Source: Sinotaia quadrata
Lineage: Eukaryota; Mollusca; Gastropoda; Architaenioglossa; Viviparidae
DNA: 64,000 bases
NCBI GenBank assembly: GCA_028829895.1
Contig: CM054179.1
Location: forward strand, 69,897,891 to 69,961,890
Direction: 5' to 3'
Made by a program: the position numbers and the translations under genes
Part shown: piece by piece, positions 48,886 to 59,126 of the stretch
Numbering within the stretch: the stretch's first letter is position 1
Layout of the letters: each line of letters opens with the position of its first letter
The notes under the pieces: model-generated
The model's database searches: none
What the model was told of the DNA's origin: nothing
Seen by the model: the letters and a program-made list of their open reading frames with translations, nothing else

Positions 48886-50954
48886 ATTAGCATACATAAA
48901 CACTCTGTCGAGTATTTTTTCAGCTGCAAAGCAGACAAGTACTGTTTCGTGAGGTCCAGCTCCAATAGCATTCAAGAAAAAGCATCATATTGACAGTCAC
49001 AACGTTTTTAATGAAAATGTTCAAGACAGGGTTGATTTAATGACTTTTTCTCCATTTGAATATACATCCTCGCACTCACAATACAGTTTAATGCTTCTAT
49101 TCATGGTCTTAACGTAAGAAAATATTAAATGTACATCTTCACACTCACAATGCATTTCAGTGCATCTTTTCAAGGTCTTAAAGTAAGAAAACAATATTAA
49201 ATGTGAGCGATTCATTATAAGATTGTTGCATGAGCTTTGAGAGCAGGGAGTTGACCACAAAAATCTAATTTTATAACAGTTATGACAGCGTGCATGTTAT
49301 TCGACCTGTACGTTCAGGAATGTGATTTATAGGTGGATTGGTGTGTTAAGCCTAAGTGCATCTGAGCTAATTGCATAAATATAGATCACCACAAATATAA
49401 TGTAACTATAATACAAAAATAAAATAGTTTATTATTAGAGATTCATTTTACTATTCAAATGTGTATGCTGATGCTTCAGTGTGACTTAGTGATAAGAAAG
49501 ACAACAACAAAGGAGGGGGAATATTTGTGCACATGCCTATAGCTAAATTAAGTACGATATACGTAGCTTGCATGGTACTGAGATGAAGGAAACAAAGAAG
49601 TGGAGTTATGTAATTAAGTTTATATTGCGCATACATTACTTATACATTTATGAATACTTTAGATACAAATGCATATATGTATATCATAAACAAAGAAACA
49701 CACACATATACATAGGTTTTATGTATATCACTGAGCTCAGTATATGGAGAGGACACAAGGGCAAATATACAGTTGCCAAACCACCTCCATATTAAAAAAA
49801 TGACGCTTTGTACCATCTACAATGGCTACATATTTGGTATCAACTGTTTTCAATATATATCCAATTTGTGTTGAGCTATAATTCAATAAATATAATTAAA
49901 TGTACAAGTAATAAACAACTTGGCCAGTGACGCTAACCAGTTCTAGGTGGCTGGTTTGTTATAATGTAATATAAACGATCAATGATCTGATAGTGGTCAA
50001 TAACAAATCTAACCAATAAGAGTCAATCAGAAAGTGATCTTTAGAAAAAGTCCCTTGTTCTTATCACTTTGATTTTGTCTGTGGTCAAGTCTGGTCTTAA
50101 AGGCTGATCATTAGCTGAAAAAAGCAAACCTTTCTTGGTTTTTATGTTATCCGCTTCGGACTGCAGTGATCTACTGCACTCAACTTGACTATGTCAGTAT
50201 ATATGTTGGACACCTTTCGTTACATTTGCTGGCAAAAGGGTTGCTGGAAATTGGTAACTTAAATCTCTGTTCCAGAACCATATGGCAGAAGTTGGGTCCA
50301 GCTTTGGTCAGGAGAGACTGCACACATAATTCTTGGAACAGTTCAGGTAGCATGCCTAGAGGCGCACGTTAGATCCAGTATCCAATGCATGCAAAGTGGA
50401 CCTGTGACATTGTTGGGAAACTCATGCCAGTGACAGCTTAAGTCATATGAAGGTAATGTAAAATTAACTATTAAACTTTCACACACACACACACTGATTT
50501 CTGGGATGTGAAATAGACACAATTCGATTACTGATTACTATGATTGTAAAAAAAAGATAATTTCTAAGGCAACAAGAGAAACACGTATCCACAAATGTGC
50601 GCTATATATAAATGGAGAAGACATCCAATGATATCAAGCGCTGCCGATGTGTCGCTAATACCGGAAGTTTATGTGAGACCATATTGAAAATACTAGTCAA
50701 ACGCAACAGTGCTGACAACAAGGTGTTGGAAAGCATTCCTTATTTACAAAATGCACCTTAGTAATCATTGTAAATTATATAATAATATTTAATTCATTTT
50801 ATTAGACATTTATTATAATAAATTTGTTTTTAGTATTGAGTAAAGATAACGTATTTTACATTTTAAATGCTTAAAATAGAGCCTCTTTAATTTTTTAATT
50901 TCAGCAGATCTGGAGTTATCAGAAAAATATATACTGTATGAACCATGAGCTATT
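48886..50954. other. Spacer upstream of the chitin synthase gene
   Basis: A two-copy repeat at about 49,028-49,200 (words ctcgcactcacaat/ttcacactcacaatg and cttaacgtaagaaaatatta). Otherwise AT-rich; a frame at 50,166-50,372 has no recognisable motif. Any upstream non-coding exon of the chitin synthase gene would be here or further left. Confidence 0.5.
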
Positions 50955-51117
50955 TGTGAGATACGGCTTTCCATGAACCACGATATGTTGTGAGATACGG
51001 CTTTCCATGAACCACGATATGTTGTGAGATACGGCTTTCCATGAACCACGATATATTGTGAGATACGGCTTTCCATGAACCACGATATATTGTGAGATAC
51101 GGCTTTCTATAACCATG
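50955..51117. repeat. Minisatellite, 34-bp unit, about 5 copies, abutting the start codon
   Basis: tgtgagatacggctttccat plus gaaccacgatatgt repeats at exact 34-bp steps (50,955, 50,989, 51,023). The last, altered copy runs into the ATG at 51,115. Confidence 0.92.
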
Positions 51118-51927
51118 AACAATCCAAGAACACAGCAAGGCCGGAACTACGGCTCAATATCAGCGAGTGATGACCTACATCCTCATGATTTCCCATCCAG
51201 CACAGGTCCGTTAGAAATTGAAAGCGGGGAGAATGCAATGCCAGAACTCCTGCAAGCAGCCAACAAAGATATTCCTGATGCAAGCACTACGTCTGGTGCA
51301 CGTCCCACTTGTCAGTTTGGACCGTCTTCTGGCAATCCCGATTATACTTCGTTTGCTCATGACACAAGCAGAGGACGATTACAGACTCCCCAGGACAATG
51401 GCAGAAGAGCCCGTCATCTGTTCCCCATCTCAGAGACTCATCCTGACGGCTTTCTCAGCAGCTCGGCGTCGGCAGCCAACAGCTCCGACAGCGCATTCGA
51501 GACTACAGGCTCCACAGTAGGCAATATCTCTTTCAGTAGTCGTGCGCAATCAGCTGGCAAGAAAGCGCTTACTGTGGAGCGGATGTCGAAAGTGGAAACT
51601 GCTCAACGCGAGCTGCAACCCAGATCTACGGGAGGAGTGTATGCGAAAGCTCCAGTGGTGTTGAAGTGGCTGGTGACAATCCTTGTAGCGCTAGTCTTGC
51701 TGGCGTGCCTGGTCATCACCAGGCTAGAAGTGCTGGTCTTAAGTAGACAGTTGAACACCTCGCTGCCGATTGATGGCGCCAAGGGGAACATGCAAGAATA
51801 CATGTCGTTGTGGATAGTCATGTATTTCTTTTTGTCTGTGCCCGTTCTCTTCAACATGCTACGCGCCATATGGTTTGGACTCCTGGACCGGACCGTGCCA
51901 TGGCCACGATGTCGAACAGTATTACTG
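51115..51927 (+). CDS. Chitin synthase, exon 1 (N-terminus, TM1-TM2)
   Basis: Encodes residues 1-271 of a chitin synthase, the membrane enzyme that polymerises UDP-N-acetylglucosamine into chitin and moves it across the plasma membrane. Residues 1-175 are polar, Ser/Thr-rich and probably disordered. Hydrophobic segments lie at about 181-202 and 230-257, with a WPRCRT link as in the family. The start is the ATG at 51,115; an in-frame TGA at 51,076 precedes it with no other ATG between. The exon ends in phase 0 after CTG, with donor GTCAGT at 51,928. Identity comes from the downstream exons, which match the family well; this exon alone would not be diagnostic. Intron 1 (51,928-53,523) holds (GA)n at 52,058-52,092, a GC-rich block with an internal duplication at about 52,440-52,670 and long minisatellites. 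Confidence 0.85.
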
Positions 51928-52056
51928 GTCAGTTGTCAAATTCAAATTACTGTTGTTCCACTCTTGGTGATTAGGTAATATGTTTGAATGGCGACACAAA
52001 ATCATATATAAATGTATGCACACATTACATGTTTTATGTATGTGAATGTGTGAAAC

Positions 52057-52094
<38 letters not shown>

Positions 52095-52797
52095 TATGTA
52101 TGTGTGTGCAAAACAAATATATATATATATATAGAAAGAGATGTGTGTATGTTTGTATGTGTAATTACTGTCATTAAATATCACTTATATAAATGTAAAC
52201 ACGCGACATATTTTCCCACATAATAGTTATCCTTATCCTGTTTGTACGAAATTTATTTATTTTTTTAAAGAAAAATTAATTCATAAGCGTATATGTAAAT
52301 TATTGATATACATAAATACTTTTGACCAGCTGGGGGGGGGACACCCCAATTGCGTTGATTGCCTCCCTCTCCAGAGCTTGCAAGATGGAGCCTTTCGTCT
52401 TAGGATGCTCTTGGCTGGGTAGCTCCCCACGCTACATATTTGGATCCGACCATCGTGTGGACTGCTTAGTATCAAAACTCCACCACCGCCTTTCCAAAGG
52501 GAGGGTGGTGGGTGGTGGTTGTTGCATTAGAGATTGCGTGGGGCTTTTCATCTTATGAGTTCTCGGCCCTGATTAGCTCTGGAGGAACTTGTATTCTAGG
52601 GTCCTGATCACACCAGGTGGACCGCTCAATATCGAAGCCCCTCCCCCCCCCCTCCAAAGTGTGTGGTGGGTGTTTATAAGATATTTTTGCGATTCAATTA
52701 TGTACTGTCTGAGTTACTTGTTGATGGCGTATTTTGTTGTGTTGCACATTTTAAATCCATTTATCAGGTTTTGGTTTCATGAATAACAAATTAGGTT

Positions 52798-53085
52798 GAG
52801 TTAATATAATGTTTTAAATAGTGTAACACAATGTATTTTATTATATATTCCTGTGTTCTAAAATATAATGTTTTAAATAGTGTACACAGTGTATTTTATT
52901 ATATATTCCTGTGTTCTAAAATATAATGTTTTAAATAGTGTACACAGTGTATTTTATTATATATTCCTGTGTTCTAAAATATAATGTTTTAAATAGTGTA
53001 CACAGTGTATTTTATTATACATTCCTGTGTTCTAAAATATAATGTTTTAAATAGTGTACACAGTGTATTTTATTATATATTCCTA
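52798..53085. repeat. Minisatellite in intron 1, 58-bp unit, 5 copies
   Basis: aatataatgttttaaatagt plus gtacacagtgtattttatta recurs at 58-bp steps with almost no divergence. Confidence 0.94.
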
Positions 53086-53523
53086 CTTTATTTATGACAG
53101 ATGATTTACATTCCTATTATATTTATGACAAATAATTTCACATTCCTATTTTATTTCTGACAAAAGATTTCACATTCCTATATCTATGACCAACGATTTA
53201 TACTCTATCTGCCAAGAACCGTAATTCATTGACATACATAATCATTGGTAAGCAATAACTATTGATTCCATAGTCTTACCTTATTCCTAGACCATGTTTA
53301 TTGATGTCATATTTTTACCTTATTCCTACACCATATCTATTGATGTCATATTTTTACCTTTTGCTTACGACATTACCACTAATTAATTTAACATTTTTCC
53401 TAGACCATGATCATTTATTTCAGATTTAGTTTCTTTATCCTAGACCATGATCATTTATTTCAGATTTGGTTTCTTTTTCCTAGACCATGATCATTTATTT
53501 CAGATTTGGTTTCTTTATCCTAG
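53086..53523. repeat. Intron 1 end: chained minisatellites that include the exon 2 acceptor
   Basis: First about four copies of an attcctattttatttatgac unit, then units with ttgatgtcatatttttacct, then three 40-bp units (tcctagaccatgatcattta plus tttcagatttggtttcttta). The true acceptor cctag at 53,523 is preceded by equal sites at 53,483, 53,443 and 53,403, exactly 40 bp apart, plus a tttcag in each unit (53,423, 53,463, 53,503). Confidence 0.92.
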
Positions 53524-53895
53524 GCCATGACCATCGCAGCCTTGGAATCTCTGGGCCTGTGTTTGATTTGCTACAAAGTCTTGGGAATGTTCGATGCACC
53601 CATGTCTCTGATGCTCTTGCACACGCCTGCCGTGTTCTCAATAGTGGAAAATGTTCGCTTTACGTTCAGGCTACGACGCCGAGGTGAGACATCTGCCATC
53701 GTGTTGGTCATGGCAATTGCTGGTGCCATTTTGGGCATAGCAGGCGTCGTACCCCTGGTCGTACAGATAGCTAAGGAGAATGTGGGTAGAGACATCTGGC
53801 ACCTGATAGTGGGCGTGGTCAGCTTGTCTGTCGCCTGGATGCCAGCGCTGCAGAAAAAGCTCGTCACACCGCTGGAAAGATGTCACGATCCTTCA
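53524..53895 (+). CDS. Chitin synthase, exon 2 (TM segments)
   Basis: Residues 272-395, beginning AMTIAALESLGLCLICYKVL, a segment typical of animal chitin synthases after the first two membrane spans. Further hydrophobic segments lie at about 330-352 and 362-376. The acceptor is ttatcctag. The frame continues to a TAA at 53,941, so the donor lies before it. The only nearby GT that keeps phase 0 with exon 3 is GTTGGT at 53,896, a weak donor. GTATTC at 53,900 would shift the frame into an early stop in exon 3. The 3' border is therefore less certain than the others. Intron 2 (53,896-56,345) contains the large 39-bp array and a perfect palindrome. Confidence 0.85.
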
Positions 53896-53926
53896 GTTGG
53901 TATTCCGTTCACAATCAACACTTATA

Positions 53927-55094
53927 GTGTAAATAGATATTAAATAATGTTAACAAATTGTCATCGTGTAAATAGATATTAAATAATGTTAACAAATTGT
54001 CATCGTGTAAATAGACATTAAATAATGTTAACAAATTGTCATCGTGTAAATAGATATTAAATAATGTTAACAAATTGTCATCGTGTAAATAGATATTAAA
54101 TAATGTTAACAAATTGTCATCGTGTAAATAGATATTAAATAATGTTAACAAATTGTCGTCGTGTAAATAGATATTAAATAATGTTAACAAATTGTCGTCG
54201 TGTAAATAGATATTAAATAATGTTAACAAATTATCATCGTGTAAATATATATTAAATAATGTTAACAAATTGTTGTCGTGTAAATAGATATTAAATAATG
54301 TTAACAAATTTCATCGTGTAAATAGATATTAAATAATGTTAACAAATTGTCGTCGTGTAAATAGATATTAAATAATGTTAACAAATTGTCATCGTGTAAA
54401 TAGATATTAAATAATGTTAACAAATTGTCGACATGTAAATAGATATTAAATAATGTTAACAAATTGTCGTCGTGTAAATATATATTAAATAATGTTAACA
54501 AATTGTCGTCGTGTAAATAGATATTAAATAATGTTAACAAATTGTCGTCGTGTAAATAGATATTAAATAATGTTAACAAATTGTCGTCGTGTAAATAGAT
54601 ATTAAATAATGTTAACAAATTGTCATCGTGTAAATAGATATTAAATAATGTTAACAAATTGTCATCGTGTAAATAGATATTAAATAATGTTAACAAATTG
54701 TCATCGTGTAAATAGATATTAAATAATGTTAACAAATTGTCATCGTGTAAATAGATATTAAATAATGTTCACAAATTGTCATCGTGTAAAAAGATATTAA
54801 ATAATGTTAACAAATTGTCATCGTGTAAATAGATATTAAATAATGTTAACAAATTGTCATCGTGTAAATAGATATTAAATAATAACAAATTGTCGTCGTG
54901 TAAATAGATATTAAATAATGTTAACAAATTGTCGTGTAAATAGATATTAAATAATGTTAACAAATTGTCATCGTGTAAATAGATATTAAATAATGTTAAC
55001 AAATTGTCATCGTGTAAATAGATATTAAATAATAACAAATTGTCGTCGTGTAAATAGATATTAAATAATGTTAACAAATTGTCGTGTAAATAGG
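53927..55094. repeat. Large minisatellite in intron 2, 39-bp unit, about 30 copies
   Basis: Unit tgttaacaaattgtcatcgt plus gtaaatagatattaaataa. Variants (gtcgtcg, deletion forms lacking tgtt or atcg) are clustered, suggesting block duplication. It starts about 30 bp after exon 2. The minus strand reads a 13-residue Leu/Asn/Asp repeat open for over 140 codons because 39 is divisible by three. From 55,095 to 56,100 there is AT-rich intron. Confidence 0.96.
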
Positions 55095-55704
55095 GCAATT
55101 AATAACAAACAGTTACAGAATAAATAGGTATATTTACATATTAATGTCTTAATGATATAACAGGATATTAATATGATATGGGCTATAAGTGTACATAAAT
55201 AATGAAGAATAAGATTTAAAATAGACTAATGCGTCTTTCTCATTAATTAATATTTCTTACAATCAATCACAATCACCACTTTTTCTTTATTTTGACTTCA
55301 TACTACTAAAAAGAAAATCTACACGTTTATTTTATTTCTCATTTTACATCTTTCCCTGTCGAAGTTTGTTATGTTAATGAATTTAATGCTGAGCAGTAAC
55401 TATTTTATTATTGTCAATTCTATAATTGTGAATTATTATATTTCTCATTTTACATCATTCCCTGTCGAAGTTCATTATGTTAAATTCAAATAAGCCAATC
55501 AATACTTTAGGAATCACACAAAAACGACTGTCCAGGAAACTGATAAAACACGTACTTAACAATCTATTGTAGGGAACAATAAATTTAAATTAAGAATAAC
55601 AAATAATACTATAACTATTTTAGAAAATAAATGAGAAATAACAAAACTAACCAGATAAATAACATGATATAAATATAATTTTAATTATATTTGTACAAAC
55701 TATA

Positions 55705-55771
55705 AATCATAATACGTGAATAAAATAATATAATATATACTTTGTTGTTATTTTATTCACGTATTATGATT
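55705..55771. repeat. Perfect palindrome, 24-bp arms, 19-bp loop
   Basis: The arm at 55,705-55,728 (aatcataatacgtgaataaa plus ataa) is the exact reverse complement of 55,748-55,771. It lies in chitin synthase intron 2. Confidence 0.9.
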
Positions 55772-56109
55772 ATAATATACATAAATAATATTACTGTACA
55801 TTATATATAATGTAATGCAGAAATAATATTACTACAAATTATATGTATAATACATACATAAATGCCTGCAAATTATATATTAAAACGTAAATAAAATGAT
55901 AAAACGTTATATATTATAGTGCATAAATAAAATGACTAGAATAATACAGAAATTATATGGCTACAGACTATCGCCAAAAAGGCATTAGTAAAATGGCTGT
56001 AAATTATTGTCTATAAGGCATAAATAAAATAGTGATATAGGAGTTAACCCGTTGTTTACGTGCAAATAAACATTCACTTTGTATGTGTTGTACTGATGTC
56101 ATTCTGCTT

Positions 56110-56302
56110 TTCTGTTCGAAACATATTGAAATCGATAGTCGAAACATTGAAATCGATAGTCGAAACATATTGAAATCGATAGCTTTTATATTTTTTTTCT
56201 TGCTTGCTTATTTGTTTTGTTTTCCATACATCGTACACTTGTGTTGCATACTGACTTATTTGTTTTGTTTTCCATACATCGTACACTTGTGTTGCATACT
56301 GA
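56110..56302. repeat. Intron 2 end: two short tandem repeats before exon 3
   Basis: Three copies of a 23-bp attgaaatcgatagtcgaaac word (about 56,125-56,180) and a perfect 48-bp duplication (cttatttgttttgttttcca ... cttgtgttgcatactga) at 56,207-56,302, ending 43 bp before the acceptor. Confidence 0.9.
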
Positions 56303-56345
56303 CTCCTTGATGTGTCTCACGAGTAAGCGTTGATTTACTTCTCAG

Positions 56346-56945
56346 GTGGACAACGATCAAACTCAAACCTTAGAAACTGTTGGGAGTAGCGCTTCAACCA
56401 CTGAACGCGCTCATAGAACCCGAATGACGCCTACAACGCAGGTTCCGGGTCCTTTCATGACGTCATCGCCTTCATGGAAAGTTTCATTTTATGTGCACTC
56501 ATTCAAACTGCTTTTCATATTCGTAGTCAGCTCTCTGCTCCTTTGCCTGGACACTCTGGATACTCCGGGTGACTTTTTCACCGCTTCGGTACACACCGCA
56601 TTCTTGGACGCGTGGTCTTTCTCTACAGTTCCTGCTTCTTCCTGGAAAGCCCTGGGGTGGGAACTTGGGGCGGGGCTCGTGGGGTACACTCTGTTCTTTT
56701 CAGCATATCACATGAACATGACTCGTCTGATATTTATTGTGTTTTTCTCTTCGCCCCTGGCGCTGATTGCGGTAGGGGTGACGAAGATATGTGACGCTTT
56801 GTTGGAATCCATTCCGTGTGGGTGGGGTGAGGATGAGACTTACGTCATATTGCCATCAGCCATTTTGTTCTTCTTTGCTCACGTCCTAGCGTTTGGGTGG
56901 TACCACAGCCAGGCGGACCGCGTGCTGCTGCAAAAAGAGAGTGTG
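56346..56945 (+). CDS. Chitin synthase, exon 3 (TM domain)
   Basis: Residues 396-595 (200 codons, phase 0 to phase 0). A polar loop of about 60 residues is followed by several hydrophobic segments (around LLFIFVVSSLLL, LVGYTLFFSAY, LIFIVFFSSPLALIAVGV, VILPSAILFFFAHVLAFGWY), completing the N-terminal membrane domain. The acceptor is cttctcag; the donor is GTAAGC at 56,946 after KESV. The length and number of membrane segments fit the family region between the first spans and the cytosolic catalytic domain. The polar loop at the start is not conserved in sequence. Confidence 0.88.
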
Positions 56946-57180
56946 GTAAGCGATAAGCGGTGTGGTACATAAGAGTGTGATAAAGGACAGGGGCGAGTGA
57001 TAAGCGACAAAATGTGTGGTAAAAGTCAACATAGTGAACAAGAGAGTATGGTAAACAGCAGGAGAAAGTGGTAAGTGATAGAAGATGTATTTAATGTTAA
57101 TAGAGTATGGTAAGCAGCAGGAGAAAGTGGTAAGTGATAGAAGATGTATTTAATGATAATAGAGTATGTGGTAAGCGACA
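56946..57180. repeat. Intron 3 repeats made of donor-like sequence
   Basis: The exon 3 border (gagtgtg then gtaagcgataag) is followed by repeated versions: a 59-bp unit twice (cagcaggagaaagtggtaag plus tgatagaagatgtattta). Strong donor hexamers occur at 57,071 (GTAAGT), 57,110 (GTAAGC), 57,130 (GTAAGT) and 57,171 (GTAAGC). Confidence 0.85.
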
Positions 57181-57431
57181 AGATAGAATGGTATACAAGG
57201 TTGTGGTAATTGTGACAATAGAATGAATGATAGAGACAAAAAATAATATTTATATAGCAAAGTAATAAAGGAATTTAGTGAAATTAAAGTGAAAATTCAC
57301 ATTAAAGTGCTCTTGCTATGAAATGAGAATTGTTACAGGACCAAAGATTTTCCTTATTAATTTATGAATTGACATGTTTTAGGCATCTGATTCTGTTGTT
57401 TTACATTAATGCTTTTGTTGCGACCTGCCAG

Positions 57432-57584
57432 GTGTTCTGGGTGCCCGGGTACAGCTGTATTTCACTAGACACGTGGTTGTTGCTAAACCATTGCCCAAGA
57501 CAGAGACGTTGGTCTGTGTCAGCACGGTATAGCACCGTGCCAAAGGTACCAAAAGTCTTCATATGTACAACTATGTACAGAGAG
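57432..57584 (+). CDS. Chitin synthase, exon 4 (entry to catalytic domain)
   Basis: Residues 596-646, phase 0 to phase 0, acceptor ctgccag, donor GTAAGA. Contains LDTWLLLNHCPRQRR, corresponding to the family's LLxNR segment, and VPKVFICTTMYRE, equivalent to the highly conserved CATMWHE motif that opens the cytosolic catalytic part. Together with exon 5 this identifies the gene as a chitin synthase of the metazoan type. A degenerate copy of the 3' end of this exon follows in intron 4. Confidence 0.93.
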
Positions 57585-57631
57585 GTAAGAACATATCTAC
57601 ACTCTATACATGTGGATCATTGCAGAGAGTA

Positions 57632-57634
57632 AAT

Positions 57635-57686
<52 letters not shown>

Positions 57687-57907
57687 CGTGTGTGTGTGTG
57701 TGTGTTTGAGAAAGAGAGAGTGAGTGTGTGTGTGAGAGAGAGAGAGTGTGAGAGTGAGTGTGTGTGTGTTTGTGTGAGAGAGAGCGTGTGTGCGTGTGTG
57801 TGAGTGTGTGTGAGAGAGAGAGAGAGTGTGTGTGTGTGAGAGAGAGAGTGAGTGTGTGAGAGAGAGAGAGTGAGTGAGTGTGTGTGTGTGTGTGAGTGAG
57901 TGTGTGT

Positions 57908-57966
<59 letters not shown>
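57632..57966. repeat. Compound (TG)n/(GA)n microsatellite in intron 4
   Basis: About 335 bp of alternating TG and GA blocks, with a purine strand bias that changes block by block. It separates exon 4 from the relic exon copy. A minus-strand Thr-His/Ser-Leu frame of 126 codons is an artefact. Confidence 0.96.
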
Positions 57967-57967
<1 letters not shown>

Positions 57968-57988
57968 ACCATGTATGGCATCATATGA

Positions 57989-58033
57989 AAGGTCTCAAAA
58001 ATGTTGTGTACATTTATATACAGAGAGGTAAGT
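57989..58033 (+). pseudogene. Relic duplicate of the 3' end of chitin synthase exon 4 with donor
   Basis: In one frame it reads KVSKMLCTFIYRE followed at once by GTAAGT, against KVPKVFICTTMYRE and GTAAGA at the end of exon 4. A TGA stands directly before it and no acceptor could be seen, so it cannot serve as a normal exon. About 80 further bp after each donor are only faintly alike. It looks like an old local duplication spanning the exon/intron border. Confidence 0.75.
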
Positions 58034-58079
58034 GCCTAGTTTTATAAGTACAACTATTATTACAATCTTCATGAGTGTT

Positions 58080-58089
<10 letters not shown>

Positions 58090-58111
<22 letters not shown>

Positions 58112-58112
58112 C
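58090..58112. repeat. Short (TG)n microsatellite
   Basis: TG run after an atatat stretch. The rest of intron 4 up to 58,957 is AT-rich with nothing else recognised. Confidence 0.9.
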
Positions 58113-58957
58113 ACCCTTCCTCCTTTAGAGTTTCAAGGTCGCATGCATTCTGTTTTTAAATTCGATACAGTGGAATCATAAACATTTTATAAGGTTTGGA
58201 ATTATACTTTAAAGATATTACTACTGCTATTTTACTGAAGCTTTTAATATAAAGGTTGTGGTTTTGATGTTTAGGCTTCGTGTTGAATTTGATTATTGAC
58301 CTTTAATACCCCTTTAATCTTTGAACATGGATCATCTATTCCTTTACATAATTTTACATAATTTTGCCATCTGAAAATCGTGAAACACTTTGACTGTTAT
58401 TCGTAATACCTGGTGAACTTCTCCAACACGTCAAAGCAGTGCACTTGAAGAAATACATCGACGCGGAACAAATATATCACGACTTTGACTGAAGTCTGCC
58501 GTGACTTTTCTCATTGTTGTTTCAAGTGTACAGAAATGGCGTTAGTATTTTAGCTAAGGTGCACTCTCGTACTGAAAGTATTAAGAAAAAACGATTACTT
58601 AATACTTCTTGCATATATAATTATCTCAAATTCCCTAAAGACGAACACATATATGTTAGTATGTACAATGCTATATTATGAACACACACTCACATACATA
58701 CATATGATGAATACATATAAAATGTATAAATAAATTTTTAAAATATATGTTTGTAAATATTGCATACGTAAAGAAAATAAACATCTATAAACACGTGTAT
58801 ACAAACACGTTCAAACTTGCAAGAACAATTACTTCACATTAATTCACAATATAAACATTCGGATTATTTAACTGTCAGTGTAACGTAGTAGGTGACAAAT
58901 GAAAATATACAATTTATTTTTTTCCTAATGAGTACATATCTGTTCACTGACTTCCAG

Positions 58958-59126
58958 GACGAAGAGGAGATGAGGCAAGTTCTTCAGTCCATCAACGACA
59001 TAAACCTAGCACAGGCAGCCGGCAGCCGTTCCTTTGAGTCTCACATCATTCTGGACGGCGGAGTTCGCCAAAGAGAGCCCACACAGTTTGCGCTTCAACT
59101 CCTTGCACTTTTAAAGGAAACTTTGG
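58958..59126 (+). CDS. Chitin synthase, exon 5 (catalytic domain)
   Basis: Residues 647-702 plus one base. DEEEMRQVLQSIND continues the conserved helix after MYRE; SRSFESHIILDGG matches the family's FExHIFFDxA/G segment; FALQLLALLKETL follows. Acceptor gacttccag, donor GTTAGA at 59,127 (phase 1). These motifs are strong family evidence. The catalytic DxD, EDR and QRRRW motifs come later in the protein and lie beyond the window. Confidence 0.93.

Noticed and set aside
45436..51115. Direct coding join of the mini-exon at 45.4 kb to chitin synthase
   Set aside because: With phase 2 at the donor, the acceptors before 51,115 read into a stop (TGA before the repeat array). Only a non-coding leader role remains possible.
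53487..53687. Alternative reading frame across the exon 2 start
   Set aside because: It is the frame that a decoy acceptor 40 bp upstream would give. It overlaps the strongly supported exon 2 frame and lacks family similarity.
53927..55094. CRISPR-like regular array
   Set aside because: Units are contiguous with no unique spacers, and the setting is a eukaryotic intron.
53915..55098. Three long minus-strand frames (109-144 codons) with a 13-residue repeat
   Set aside because: They follow from a 39-bp unit without stops in that frame. Frame breaks match unit deletions, there is no start or splice context, and the array lies within a chitin synthase intron on the other strand.
57604..57984. 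126-codon minus-strand frame of Thr-His and Ser-Leu
   Set aside because: Pure TG/GA microsatellite translation.
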